Positions 1-8,070 are shown, counted from the stretch's first letter. The stretch: 23,597 nt of DNA from CBFDCQ01 sp965603355 (GCA_965603355.1 CBFDCQ010000051.1:1-23597), one strand, 5' to 3'. Program-made: numbers and translations. The notes: generated by a model not told the origin, from the letters alone.

Positions 1-343
1 TTGGCTACCGCATGTGGTCGCCTTACCGAAAACCTGTTTTCTCCCGCACCTACGACATCCGTTCTCTCTGCTTGGAAAGTATAGAATGCCTTCGCTGTCC
101 TGTCGAATTTACCTGCTGCAGAAGCAAGGAAATGGCGTCAAATATGGCCCCAATATTTCGTTTCTCCCGACTACTAAATTATACCCGATTTTAGCGTCTT
201 TTTGCCAATCCAACACCGAAAAAATGGCCTGTTCGGCGCCATAAAACGCAATGATTACACTATACGCAGTTTCCTGCCGCAAAATAGTTGGAAATGGGCC
301 GCTGTTGAGCTGAAATCGTGTCCCGACGGCGACCGGCTGCCCC
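1..343. other. Left-edge intergenic stretch, no gene recognised
   Basis: Several short reading frames overlap one another here. None has a plausible ribosome binding site, recognisable motif or signal peptide, and the region looks AT-richer than the genes that follow. I see no RNA gene or terminator. It may be the far upstream region of the PQQ-like gene, or the tail of something outside the window. Confidence 0.4.
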
Positions 344-372
344 TTGACCGGCAGGCTGAAAACGGGTACAAT
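344..372 (+). promoter_or_regulatory. Putative sigma70-type promoter for the PQQ-like gene
   Basis: A -35 element TTGACC (344-349) and a -10 element TACAAT (367-372) are separated by exactly 17 bases. Each differs from the consensus hexamer at one position. Transcription would start near 379, leaving a 5' leader of about 90 nt before the GTG start at 472. The match and spacing are seen directly; activity is inferred. Confidence 0.55.
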
Positions 373-471
373 GCTGCCTTCAGTACGGAGAGCACGGACG
401 CGTGAGTGTCCGCGGTGGCAACTCGGGCGCGATGCAGGAATGGCTGTCGCGCAGGTGGGAAGGAGATCCTG

Positions 472-1803
472 GTGAATAGAGTACTGGCTTTAACTGTCGC
501 AATCGGTTTTCTGGCATCCTGGACCGGTGTGAGCGCATACGGTGAGTCAGCCGGCGACTACTGGCCGACGTGGCGAGGACCTGATGCCACGGGAGCAGCC
601 GCAAAAGGCAACCCGCCTGTAACCTGGAGCGAGACGCAGAACATCAAATGGAAGGTCGCGGTACCCGGCAAAGGCTCATCCTCCCCAATCATCTGGGGCG
701 ATAAGATCTTCTTCCAGACGGCCATCGAGACGGAGAAGAAGGGCACCCCTGACGCGGGTGCAGAGGACGAAGAACCTCCCTTCCACGGCGGGCAGATTCC
801 GACGAACGTCTACAAGTTCGACCTGGTCTGCGTGGACAGAAACACCGGTACGATCCTCTGGCAGAAGACCGCGCGTGAAGAGATGCCGCACGAAGGGCAC
901 CACCCCGATCACGGGTTTGCCTCCTATTCGCCGGTAACCGACGGGAAGCACGTCTGGGCGAATTTCGGTTCACGCGGCGTGCATTGCTATGACGTGGACG
1001 GCAACCACAAGTGGAGTCGAGATTTTGGAAAGATGAAAAGCCGCATGGTTTTTGGCGAGGGCAGTTCGCCCGCGCTGGCCGCGGATGCCCTGGTCGTGCC
1101 GATGGATCACGAAGGCGACTCCTTTATCGTTGCCTTGAACAAGGAAACGGGAGAAACGATCTGGAAAAAGGATCGAGACGAGTTGACGTCCTGGTCGACT
1201 CCGATAGCGGTTGAAGTGAACGGCCGCCTCCAGGTCATCGTCAACGCGACCAAACGCATTCGAAGCTACGACGTCGAAACCGGCGACCTGATCTGGGAGT
1301 GCGGAGGACAGACCCCGAACGTCATTCCGTCGCCGGTCAGCGGTTTTGGAAAAGTGTTCTGCACGAGCGGATTTCGCGGCAGCGCTCTGCAGGCTATCGA
1401 GTTGGGCCGCACCGGCGACCTGACCGGTACCGACGCCATCGTGTGGGAGATAAACACTGGGACGCCCTACGTACCCTCCCCGCTGCTCTATGGCGACAAG
1501 ATCTATGTCTGTGCGAGCAACAGCGCGGAGATTTCCTGCTACCAGGCCGAGACAGGTGAACCAAACTTCGTTGAACAGCCGATCAAAGGGATGAAAGAAG
1601 TCTACGCATCGCCCGTCGGGGTAGCCGACCGGGTCTATCTCGTTGGCCGGGACGGCAAAGCCGCGGTCATCAAGCGGTCGGAGAAACTCGAGGTTCTGGC
1701 GGTCAACAGCCTAGACGATGAGATCGACGCGTCCCCTGCAGTTGTGGGCGATGAACTGTTCCTGAAAGGTAAGACCTACCTCTACTGCATCGCGGAGCAG
1801 TAG
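472..1803 (+). CDS. Secreted PQQ-binding-like beta-propeller repeat protein
   Basis: This 443-residue protein is predicted to be exported and to fold as a multi-bladed beta-propeller of the PQQ-like (quinoprotein dehydrogenase / BamB) superfamily. The substrate and any catalytic activity are unknown. Start: GTG at 472 is preceded by AGGAG (461-465) with 6-nt spacing and opens a signal peptide ending at VSA (residues 20-22). The frame is open upstream to 406, but that extension has no signal-like character. YWPTWRGP (30-37) is the start typical of the planctomycete-type PQQ-like family. Repeated propeller strands follow, such as GTILWQK, GETIWKK and GDLIWEC, each a Gly/Thr-rich turn with a Trp. 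The gene converges on the isomerase-like gene with a 43-bp gap. Methanol-dehydrogenase-like catalysis is unlikely without a recognised quinone and calcium site; a structural or binding role is equally possible. Confidence 0.88.
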   Translation: MNRVLALTVAIGFLASWTGVSAYGESAGDYWPTWRGPDATGAAAKGNPPVTWSETQNIKWKVAVPGKGSSSPIIWGDKIFFQTAIETEKKGTPDAGAEDEEPPFHGGQIPTNVYKFDLVCVDRNTGTILWQKTAREEMPHEGHHPDHGFASYSPVTDGKHVWANFGSRGVHCYDVDGNHKWSRDFGKMKSRMVFGEGSSPALAADALVVPMDHEGDSFIVALNKETGETIWKKDRDELTSWSTPIAVEVNGRLQVIVNATKRIRSYDVETGDLIWECGGQTPNVIPSPVSGFGKVFCTSGFRGSALQAIELGRTGDLTGTDAIVWEINTGTPYVPSPLLYGDKIYVCASNSAEISCYQAETGEPNFVEQPIKGMKEVYASPVGVADRVYLVGRDGKAAVIKRSEKLEVLAVNSLDDEIDASPAVVGDELFLKGKTYLYCIAEQ

Positions 1804-1846
1804 GAGTCAGCCTTACAAGCGGCGTTCCTAGACCGAGTCCGTTGAG

Positions 1847-2767
1847 CTACACGTCACAGATTTGAATCGCCTCTTCCAGCGACTTCATCGGGTCTCTCTT
1901 GGGTATGAACTCCTGCGCGACATACCCGTCGAACTTCGTTTCGACAATTGCACTCATTATCGCAGGATAATACAGTTCCTGGGTCTCGTCGATCTCATTG
2001 CGGCCCGGCACACCTCCCGTGTGGAAGTGACCGATATAATCGATATTGTCCCTGATGGTTCTGATAACGTCACCTTCCATAATCTGCATGTGGTAGATGT
2101 CATAGAGCAGCTTGAACCTGTCGGACCGTACCCGCTTTACAAGCTCCACGCCCCATGCGGTGTGGTCGCACATGTAGTCCTCGTGGTTGACTTTGCTGTT
2201 GAGCAGCTCCATGCAGAGTGTCACGCCCTTCTTTTCGGCCAGGCCTACGACCTTCTCAACACCTTTGGCGCAGTTTTCCAGCCCTTCATCATCCGGCATA
2301 CCCGCACGGTTGCCCGAGAAGCAGATGACATTCGGAAAACCGGCCTCGGATGCCGCCTCTATACCTTGCCTGATCGCGTCCAGACAGTGATCATGATTCT
2401 CTACGCGGTTGAGACCCTTCTCGATACCATGAGTGTTCACCATTGCGCAGATGAGCCCATTCTTCTTTAGAACCGGCCAGTTCGTTGGGTTAGCAAGCTC
2501 AATCGACTTTATACCTATCCGGGCACAATTCTCAGCAAGCTCTTCAATTGGAATGTCGTAGCACCATTTGCATACAGAATGTTTAATGTTCCCTTTAAGC
2601 CGCATTGACGTCCTAGTTTCGCCGCTTGCCGCTACTGCACTTCTGGTCAGCCCCATCGTTGCAGCAATTGCCGCCCCTCCAGTTGTCGTCAGCAGTTTGC
2701 GCCGGCTGATGTCATTTCGGCCATCATGGATTCCACGTGCATCATCTCGGTGTCTATTGTTGTGCAT
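1847..2767 (-). CDS. Tat-exported hydroxypyruvate isomerase-like TIM-barrel protein
   Basis: This 306-residue protein belongs to the sugar-phosphate isomerase/epimerase (AP endonuclease 2-like) TIM-barrel superfamily and most resembles hydroxypyruvate isomerase (Hyi). The stretch YDIYHMQIMEGD (222-233) is nearly the Hyi signature. Likely divalent-metal ligands are Glu187 (MELLNS), Asp223, His249 (GHFHTGG) and Glu286 (AQEF), so the active site looks intact. SRRKLL at 21-26, followed by an Ala-rich hydrophobic stretch and an AVA site near 44-46, is a Tat signal, so the protein folds in the cytoplasm and is exported. The ATG at 2767 is preceded by a strong GAGGAGG with 7-nt spacing. Cytoplasmic Hyi converts hydroxypyruvate to tartronate semialdehyde. 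An exported version probably acts on another sugar or sugar acid; the real substrate is unknown. Confidence 0.85.
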   Translation of the reverse strand: MHNNRHRDDARGIHDGRNDISRRKLLTTTGGAAIAATMGLTRSAVAASGETRTSMRLKGNIKHSVCKWCYDIPIEELAENCARIGIKSIELANPTNWPVLKKNGLICAMVNTHGIEKGLNRVENHDHCLDAIRQGIEAASEAGFPNVICFSGNRAGMPDDEGLENCAKGVEKVVGLAEKKGVTLCMELLNSKVNHEDYMCDHTAWGVELVKRVRSDRFKLLYDIYHMQIMEGDVIRTIRDNIDYIGHFHTGGVPGRNEIDETQELYYPAIMSAIVETKFDGYVAQEFIPKRDPMKSLEEAIQICDV

Positions 2768-2892
2768 CGATTCCCCTCCTCAATTCCTTTCTGGTGAGTT
2801 CCCTCGAAGCCAGAAACGCTATCCTCAAGCTATCCAGCGACGTCTTCTTTTGAGATCGCCGGAGAAGATGCCGGCGGGCAAGCCACTTTGCC

Positions 2893-5415
2893 TCATGAGT
2901 TCGACCGCTTTGCCGAGTTCTTCAACCTTGCCTTCCCGGACCAGCCCATCGGCATCCGCATCCGCACGGTGCGCTCGACCTCTCCCAGCACTTTCAATTC
3001 CACGGCCGAACCGGCGCGCTCTCCCAACAACCTTTGAAGATCTGCCAAATCGTGTACCTTGTGGCCGTCGACTGCAAGGATAAGGTCGTTCGCTTCTAAG
3101 CCTGCTTGCGCCACAACACTTCCCGGCGGCGCGGCGATAACGAGCACCCCTGTCTCCTCTCCAATTCCAACGGCGGACTTCTCGGCTTCGCCTACCAGAT
3201 TCTTAAGCGTCGCGCCAAGCCACTTCATCGGCTGCTCGGTTCTAACGACGGCTTCCTTGCGCTCGGATTCGGGCGTGCCGAACGAGCGCTCCACCCGAGA
3301 TACTTCGTCTCGAAACGACTCTTTAATCACGCCAAATTGGTTCATGGGAAAATTGTTGAAACCCAAAGCAAGGGCTGATGAATTGGGCCGCACGCGGTAA
3401 TCCCCATGCTCCGGATCAATGAATAGAGGGTCGGCTTGCATCGAATTCTGACCGAAGCCGCGTGCTCGCCACGTTGAAAAATCCGCGTCCCCCTGACCTT
3501 CAAAACACATGCGCACAACACCGTCGGGGTTGTGAAAGAGATTGAAGTCGATCTCGGCGGCGGTCGCCGGATCCGCATTGATAAACTGGAAAGGCGCATC
3601 GCTGACAAAAATATTTCGCGCCACCACATCATCCCCGTCCGGCAGCCAAATGTGGAAACCTCCGAAGCCGTTGACCACGATGTTGTTCTCCGCTCGGCGG
3701 AAGTAGCCCTCGCGAAATTTGAAGCCCATCCCAAGACACAGGTTGTTATAGAGGTAGTAGTTTGACGTACCGTCGTCCAGGTCGATGCCCCACGAATGGC
3801 CGCCGGGGTGGGCGAAACGGTTGTTGCGGATATGCGTCGTCTTCCAGTTGTCCAGCATGGCGCGTGCGCGTTGGTGCGGTTCTACGTCACGGCCGCTGTG
3901 GGTGGCGGTCTTCCAGAAGCGGTCGCGGCCCCAACTGTTGAACGGACCGTGGTCGCCCGTTTCGCGCACGGTATTGAACACGTCGTTGTACTCGATGATA
4001 TGCCCGCCCCAACAACCGTCGTTGATGCAGATCGCCGCGCGCGGACACTCGTAAATGGTGTTGTGGCTCACGGTGATGCTGTCGGCCATCGAGATCACCG
4101 CGCCAGCGACTTGTTTGCCCACCAAGCCAAAGTCATGCATCAAGTTGCCATGTACGCGGCAGTGGGCCGGATGGTCCGGCGTCCGCGGTCCGGGCGTCGG
4201 ATCGATTTCGTCCTGCGGCAGCGTTACGCTGTATTCCACCGCCGGGCTGCGCACCGCATCGAGTTTTCCGATCAGGCAGACGCCGCTCTCGCCGAGACGC
4301 GTGAACTTCGAGTCCAATACGTGGACGCGTCGATTGTAACCGCTCAGAAACACGCCATTGCCGCCCAAATCCTCGAAGACGCAGTCCCGGACGACACAGT
4401 CTTCCGCACCCTCGAATCGCACAGCCCCAAGCCGTGCGATGGACCAGTCGCCCCGCAGCAGCCGCTCGTAGGGCTCCATGAAGACACGCCGAGTGTGCTT
4501 GAAGGTAAGCCCCTCGAAGTTGAGATGACGCACGGGCGCGCCGGAGGCGCCCTCGACCACGAACAACTCCAGTTGTTGCGCGCCGATCATTTTGGCTTCG
4601 TCAAGTTGCAGGCCCGCGGGCGGATACACGTACAAAGTACGCTTTGCCTGGTCGAGAAACCATTCTCCCGGCACGTCCAGTTCCTCGAATACGTTCTCGA
4701 CAAACAGAATTTCTTCGTGATAACCGTCCCGGAAGAATTCATCAAATCCGCCGCCACGGTTTTCTTGCCAGCCGCCTTGAAAACGGATATTACCCTCCGC
4801 ATCCGTATCCGTTATGCGGTAGTGCTTGCTACCCCATTGGCTTTGGTGCAGCGCGTGCATGTAGCCGCCGGATGGATTTGCCCAAGTCCTTGCCCGCTCG
4901 CGCGAAATGGCATCCCCCGAAGTTCCGCCGAAGTACTGCGCATCCGGATCGAAATTCGGGTACCTGGCCTGGTGCAGCCGAGTCCCATCCAGGAAAAGCT
5001 GGTCCATAGCGACCGCGTCTGCCGGGACTTTCGCCGAGAATATCCCATCGCGATAGGATCGCCATTCCAGATTGAGTTCGATTCCACCGCTAATAATCGC
5101 CGACTCGTCTTCATTCGGGCGGTACGTGACCGGCGCGCCCGCGGCGCCGCCGTCTTTCGGCCCAAACAATAATGGTGCATCCAAAAAGTGAACGCCACCA
5201 CGTAGATATACGGTGACCGGCAGCGCGCCCGCGAAAACGGCCTGCCGGGCGGCACGCTGCGCGCGAGACAGCGTTGCGAATGGGGCGTCCACCGCGCCCG
5301 AAGCTGAATCGCTTCCCGTGGTTGAGACGTAAATCGAAGTCTCCTCGCCGCGAACCGCCACGGAAGAACCAACGAAGACGAACAGCATAAACAAGTGCAT
5401 AATTCTGCGTCTCAT
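2893..5415 (-). CDS. Secreted right-handed beta-helix protein with C-terminal PDZ domain
   Basis: About 840 residues if translation starts at ATG 5415 (MRRRIM), which gives a classic signal peptide: an Arg-rich start, then a Leu/Phe/Val core, then cleavage near residue 22-24. The frame is open to 5505 and ATG 5400 is another option; the ribosome site is weak (AAGG about 11 nt upstream). The mature start, YVSTTGSDSASG followed by PFATLSRAQRAAR, is typical of pectate-lyase-like parallel beta-helix proteins of PVC-type bacteria. The middle carries many helix coils with Asn/His-rich turns (for example SHNTIYECPRAAICIND). The last ~110 residues (about 731-840) form a PDZ domain, with GVLVIAAPPGSVVAQAGL and NDLILAVDGHKV matching the carboxylate loop and the second PDZ helix. 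A role in polysaccharide binding or cleavage outside the cytoplasm is inferred. No catalytic residues are assigned. Confidence 0.85.
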   Translation of the reverse strand: MRRRIMHLFMLFVFVGSSVAVRGEETSIYVSTTGSDSASGAVDAPFATLSRAQRAARQAVFAGALPVTVYLRGGVHFLDAPLLFGPKDGGAAGAPVTYRPNEDESAIISGGIELNLEWRSYRDGIFSAKVPADAVAMDQLFLDGTRLHQARYPNFDPDAQYFGGTSGDAISRERARTWANPSGGYMHALHQSQWGSKHYRITDTDAEGNIRFQGGWQENRGGGFDEFFRDGYHEEILFVENVFEELDVPGEWFLDQAKRTLYVYPPAGLQLDEAKMIGAQQLELFVVEGASGAPVRHLNFEGLTFKHTRRVFMEPYERLLRGDWSIARLGAVRFEGAEDCVVRDCVFEDLGGNGVFLSGYNRRVHVLDSKFTRLGESGVCLIGKLDAVRSPAVEYSVTLPQDEIDPTPGPRTPDHPAHCRVHGNLMHDFGLVGKQVAGAVISMADSITVSHNTIYECPRAAICINDGCWGGHIIEYNDVFNTVRETGDHGPFNSWGRDRFWKTATHSGRDVEPHQRARAMLDNWKTTHIRNNRFAHPGGHSWGIDLDDGTSNYYLYNNLCLGMGFKFREGYFRRAENNIVVNGFGGFHIWLPDGDDVVARNIFVSDAPFQFINADPATAAEIDFNLFHNPDGVVRMCFEGQGDADFSTWRARGFGQNSMQADPLFIDPEHGDYRVRPNSSALALGFNNFPMNQFGVIKESFRDEVSRVERSFGTPESERKEAVVRTEQPMKWLGATLKNLVGEAEKSAVGIGEETGVLVIAAPPGSVVAQAGLEANDLILAVDGHKVHDLADLQRLLGERAGSAVELKVLGEVERTVRMRMPMGWSGKARLKNSAKRSNS

Positions 5416-5608
5416 CGAACTCAGCGCCTTATTGTGTCTCACCCGAAACAGCGGATGGATTTGACTCCTGAACGCAACGAACGTCTTTGGACCGACATTT
5501 CCCATATGGACCTGCTTGCGACCACCGCAGCCCGATTCTCAGTGATGATAGCCTATTTCCCCGATGGGATCAAATGTGCCTCTTCAGGATAATTGGCACA
5601 CGTCGGGC

Positions 5609-5659
5609 ATTCGGGGGACACGCTATACTCATTTTACCGAGCTTTCAGTGTGCTGTGCC
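5609..5659 (+). repeat. Short dispersed repeat, copy A (GGGGGACAC family)
   Basis: This stretch contains GGGGGACAC, then a CTATACTCATTTTACCG core, then GCTTTCAGTGTGC. The core and right half match 6034-6075 closely (CTCATCTCACCG, then GCTTTCAGTGTGCCGTCCCC). The core also matches 9592-9611, and ATTCGGGGGACAC recurs at 9450-9462. The GGGGAC-like left end and the GTGTGC right end are imperfectly complementary, so it may fold as a hairpin. From general knowledge, ATTCGGGGGACAC-type sequences often flank IS200-like or REP-associated transposase genes in environmental genomes. No transposase is visible here. Confidence 0.5.
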
Positions 5660-5674
5660 ACTATTGACGGATTT

Positions 5675-5995
5675 TCAGCTCTTGTCTTCCCCCCAACGTT
5701 CTGGAGAGACCACGAGTGTACCGAATCTCGGGACAGACAGACAAGTAGCGCCGATTCCCACAATGAAGAACGCACCAAATAAGGCGTCCGCCAGTGTAGG
5801 ATCTGTTACGAGCTGCGCAACCGCCGCGCCAATTAGGATTGCGACACAAGGAGTAAGATACAAGCACAGGCGTCCTTTGCGGTCTAGTCTCACAATGGAT
5901 CGGCAATGTGTGCACCTTATTGAGACAAGCCTGTATAGCCTGAGCGGTTCGAAGAACGAAAATCCGCTCTGACAATTCGGACATCGCAAGCTCAT
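5675..5995 (-). CDS. Small zinc-ribbon protein with two membrane segments, unknown function
   Basis: I do not recognise this 106-residue protein as a named family. It starts with a zinc ribbon, CPNC at about 5-8 and CTHC at about 28-31, and continues with two hydrophobic segments, about 44-63 (LYLTPCVAILIGAAVAQLV) and about 71-88 (ALFGAFFIVGIGATCLSV). A cytoplasmic ribbon with a membrane hairpin is the simplest topology. The ATG at 5995 is chosen because GGAGG sits about 6 nt upstream; a longer frame to 6046 lacks such a site. It is the last of three consecutive minus-strand small membrane-protein genes, and the most downstream neighbour of 6083-6520 and 6578-7129. The ribbon could bind nucleic acid or a partner, but nothing in the sequence decides this. 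Confidence 0.65.
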   Translation of the reverse strand: MSLRCPNCQSGFSFFEPLRLYRLVSIRCTHCRSIVRLDRKGRLCLYLTPCVAILIGAAVAQLVTDPTLADALFGAFFIVGIGATCLSVPRFGTLVVSPERWGEDKS

Positions 5996-6033
5996 GCTCC
6001 CTCCTTCAGCCGGAAACTGAGGGAATCCCGGGC

Positions 6034-6075
6034 GCACCATGCTCATCTCACCGCGCTTTCAGTGTGCCGTCCCCG
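6034..6075 (+). repeat. Short dispersed repeat, copy B (GGGGGACAC family)
   Basis: GCACCATGCTCATCTCACCG is followed by CGCTTTCAGTGTGCCGTCCCC. It matches the core and right half of 5609-5659, and its first 20 bases match 9592-9611. The right end GTCCCC is the complement of the GGGGAC left end of copy A, so copies A and B together define an element with short complementary ends. It lies in the gap between two small membrane-protein genes; its last bases stop 8 nt short of the end of the one at 6083. Confidence 0.5.
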
Positions 6076-6082
6076 TATTCTC

Positions 6083-6520
6083 TTACCCGGACCATTCGTT
6101 TGGGCCTTGGTTCTCGTGCCGTCGTTGCATCAGGTATTCAGAAGCGAACACGGCAAGTACGACCGTGAGCAGACACACCCCCACGCCCGCCCAATCGAAG
6201 GATAAGGCAGCCAACACAGCAGCATATGCGCTGCAAACAGCTACGCCGACGAGAAAGAACGGCGAGAACGGTTGGCCGGTGTAGCCGAGCGCGTATCCAC
6301 CGATTAGTCCCAGGAAAGCCGGCCCCACGCTCCAATGGAAATGGAAACGAAGGCAGACGAGAACAAGACTAGTCCCGACCGCCCCAATGAGCGAGGCGAT
6401 TATTGCCCCGGCAGGTTTCCCACGGTATCGTTCGTGTTTTGCAGCAGTTCTTGCGGCGACTATCGTAAACGCCAGGACTACCAGTGATGCGAGAATTCTG
6501 ATCGCGCCCATTATTGTCAT
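6083..6520 (-). CDS. Small multi-pass membrane protein, unknown function
   Basis: This 145-residue protein has five likely membrane segments, at about 5-21, 36-58, 62-79, 84-104 and 107-127. It has Gly-rich helices, a short charged loop (AAKHERYRGK) after the first, and a polar tail (QRRHENQGPNEWSG). I know of no family match. The ATG at 6520 is preceded by AAGGAGG with about 7-nt spacing; the frame extends to 6565 without a better start. It lacks the zinc ribbon found in its two neighbours but shares their orientation and small size. The gaps to the neighbours are 57 and 87 nt, so a shared transcript is possible but not shown. The spacing leaves room for separate promoters, and the downstream gap carries dispersed repeat B. 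Confidence 0.62.
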   Translation of the reverse strand: MTIMGAIRILASLVVLAFTIVAARTAAKHERYRGKPAGAIIASLIGAVGTSLVLVCLRFHFHWSVGPAFLGLIGGYALGYTGQPFSPFFLVGVAVCSAYAAVLAALSFDWAGVGVCLLTVVLAVFASEYLMQRRHENQGPNEWSG

Positions 6521-6577
6521 CTCTTTCCTCCTTCCACCACGCCTAACGGTTTGCCTTAGCGTCACTCGAGGCGCTCG

Positions 6578-7129
6578 TTATGATTGTTCCTCCAACGGCA
6601 CAGGAGGTGCTTCCGGTGCTGTACATTTGTTCGCCTGGGAATTCAGCCATACAAGGTAGGCGAAGACGGCCAAATAGACTATGCTTGCTGGAATGATGAG
6701 CATTTCTACGAAAAGCTGGGGAAGTGCGACATCGAACACTCGGGCTAGTCCTGCGGCAAGCAAGGGAATCAGCAAATTGAACAGCAGGGCTAGTCCGAAC
6801 ACGGTCCAAAGTAAAGTCCTGGCTCTGGTATCCTTCCATGGTGCCTTGGACCTGTAAACGGAAATGATCGTCACGAGGAGAAGAACCGCGTGTGCGGCCG
6901 CAAAGATTACTCCGAAGTCAACTCTGCGCTCGTTGATGCGAACAGCGATGACGATCACTGTGAAGATGAGCCCAAGGATACACACGTCGGCGACAGAACG
7001 ATAAAGCCGTTTCAGGTTGGGATTCTTTGCTTGGCAACTCGGACAAACCCACGGTCTTTTGGTCTTCACGTCAGGTTGAAACGTGTTCCCGCATTTCTTG
7101 CACTTAATGCAGACGGCGCTGTCGGTCAT
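6578..7129 (-). CDS. Zinc-ribbon four-TM membrane protein, unknown function
   Basis: This 183-residue protein begins with a zinc ribbon, CIKCKKCG at about 7-14 and CPSC at about 29-32, inside a KCGNTFQP...RPWVCPSCQ pattern common to many unrelated zinc-ribbon proteins. Four hydrophobic segments follow, roughly 46-66, 73-94, 105-129 and 137-161, and the tail is Pro/Glu-rich. The ATG at 7129 is preferred because GGAGG (7139-7143) lies 9 nt upstream; the earlier ATG at 7138 would directly abut that site. It is the first gene of the three-gene minus-strand run. It differs from the 106-residue zinc-ribbon gene by having four rather than two membrane segments. Function unknown; a membrane sensor or assembly factor is only a guess. 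Confidence 0.68.
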   Translation of the reverse strand: MTDSAVCIKCKKCGNTFQPDVKTKRPWVCPSCQAKNPNLKRLYRSVADVCILGLIFTVIVIAVRINERRVDFGVIFAAAHAVLLLVTIISVYRSKAPWKDTRARTLLWTVFGLALLFNLLIPLLAAGLARVFDVALPQLFVEMLIIPASIVYLAVFAYLVWLNSQANKCTAPEAPPVPLEEQS

Positions 7130-7290
7130 TTGCTCCATCCTCCATCATTACCAGGGTTCATGTGGTTTCCGCGTAAAACCTATACGTGGCGATCTTGCCG
7201 CATAACCGAATCAGCATCCAGTTATCGCGCTGGCAACCACCTTTAAGCACCGTCTCATATGCTTTCCGCTGGCTTTCCTGGTCGGAACAT

Positions 7291-7346
7291 CTGCAGCCCC
7301 GTTACGACATGACAAATTATATTCCTCTAGCGTACGCGATGTCAAG
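7291..7346. repeat. 56-bp direct repeat, left copy
   Basis: CTGCAGCCCCGTTACGACA followed by AAATTATATTCCTCTAGCG and a GTGTCAAG-like end. It matches 9995-10050 over all 56 positions with only a few substitutions and no length change. Both copies lie upstream (in + coordinates) of the same REPIN-like and 206-bp-family repeats, so the whole block seems to have been duplicated or inserted twice around the hydrolase gene. Confidence 0.75.
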
Positions 7347-7487
7347 CCCGTGATCATGGGCGCTTTACTGTCTCACCACGAAGGGTGGCACAGGCTGACA
7401 GCCTATGCTACTGCCGCACAGTGGATGCTTTCCTGTCTCACCACGAAGAACACGAAGGGCACGAAGGGAGCCCGTGGGGGTTAAGCG

Positions 7488-7570
7488 CGTCATTCCCGCG
7501 AAGGCGGGAATCCAGGAAGAATGAGGATGGTTCACCCGGACCCTGGATCCCCGCCTGAGCGGGGATGACG
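7488..7570. repeat. REPIN-like inverted pair of palindromes, copy 1
   Basis: This 83-bp element begins with CGTCATTCCCGCGAAGGCG, containing the palindrome ATTCCC-N8-GGGAAT (7492-7511). It ends with an opposed, related palindrome, GGATCCCCGCCTGAGCGGGG followed by ATGACG (7545-7570). The two halves are inverted copies of one REP-like unit around a short spacer, which is the layout of REPIN/BIME elements. The same 83-bp element recurs at 10126-10208. ATTCCC-N8-GGGAAT is also the form of the neisserial dRS3 repeat. REPINs are known to be mobilised by RAYT (REP-associated tyrosine) transposases; none is in this window. Confidence 0.8.
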
Positions 7571-7601
7571 ACAACAATGAGCATAGTCTCCGTTTCGCAA
7601 A

Positions 7602-8070
7602 CAGGGACTTGAAAGAGCCGTTGACGTGGCCACAAGTAGAACAGAGGGTTACATTCCAGGTCTCGTACAGGTCCCTGTTGAATCAAGCACGGTCTAGACC
7701 TCTCCAAAGGCGGCAGGCAGGAATGCCTACCCCACATTGGTTTCTTTCTCTGCGTCCTCTGCGTCTTTGCGTTGAAAACGGTTTGAAACAGGGAGGGCAT
7801 CAACTGACAGGGACTTGAAAGAGACTTTGACGTGACCACAAGTAGAACACAGGGTTACATTCCAGGTCTCGTACAGGTCCCTGTTGAATCAAGCACGGTC
7901 TAGACCTCTCCAAAGGCGGCAGGCAGGAATGCCTACCCCACATTGGTTTCTTTCTCTGCGTCCTCTGCGTCTTTGCGTTGAAAACGGTTTGAAACAGGGA
8001 GGGCATCAACTGACAGGGACTTGAAAGAGACTTTGACGTGACCACAAGTAGAGAAGAGGGTGGCATTCCA
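7602..8070. repeat. Tandem repeat array, 206-bp period, 2 full copies plus a partial third
   Basis: Copies start at CAGGGACTTGAAAGAG on 7602, 7808 and 8014, an exact 206-base period. Copies 1 and 2 differ at only a few positions. Copy 3 is complete for about 57 bases and then loses similarity near 8070. Each unit holds AACAGGGAC or ACAGGGAC near its start and the complementary GTCCCTGTT about 70 bases later. It also has a GGCAGGCA/TGCCTACC near-palindrome and a CTCTGCGTCCTCTGCGTCTT tract. I see no real coding capacity. A diverged single copy is at 10241-10395. Confidence 0.9.

Noticed and set aside
1862..2470. A 202-codon + strand frame opposite the isomerase-like gene
   Set aside because: The opposite strand encodes an unambiguous TIM-barrel enzyme with an intact active site. 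The + frame shows no motif.
2858..2883. CGCCGG/CCGGCG stem after the beta-helix gene as a terminator
   Set aside because: The stem is six base pairs with an eight-base loop and lacks a T tract on the coding strand.
3796..5172. A long open frame on the + strand (about 458 codons) opposite the beta-helix/PDZ gene
   Set aside because: It has no ribosome site, signal or recognisable domain and lies fully opposite a gene with strong protein features. It is explained by the codon bias of that gene.
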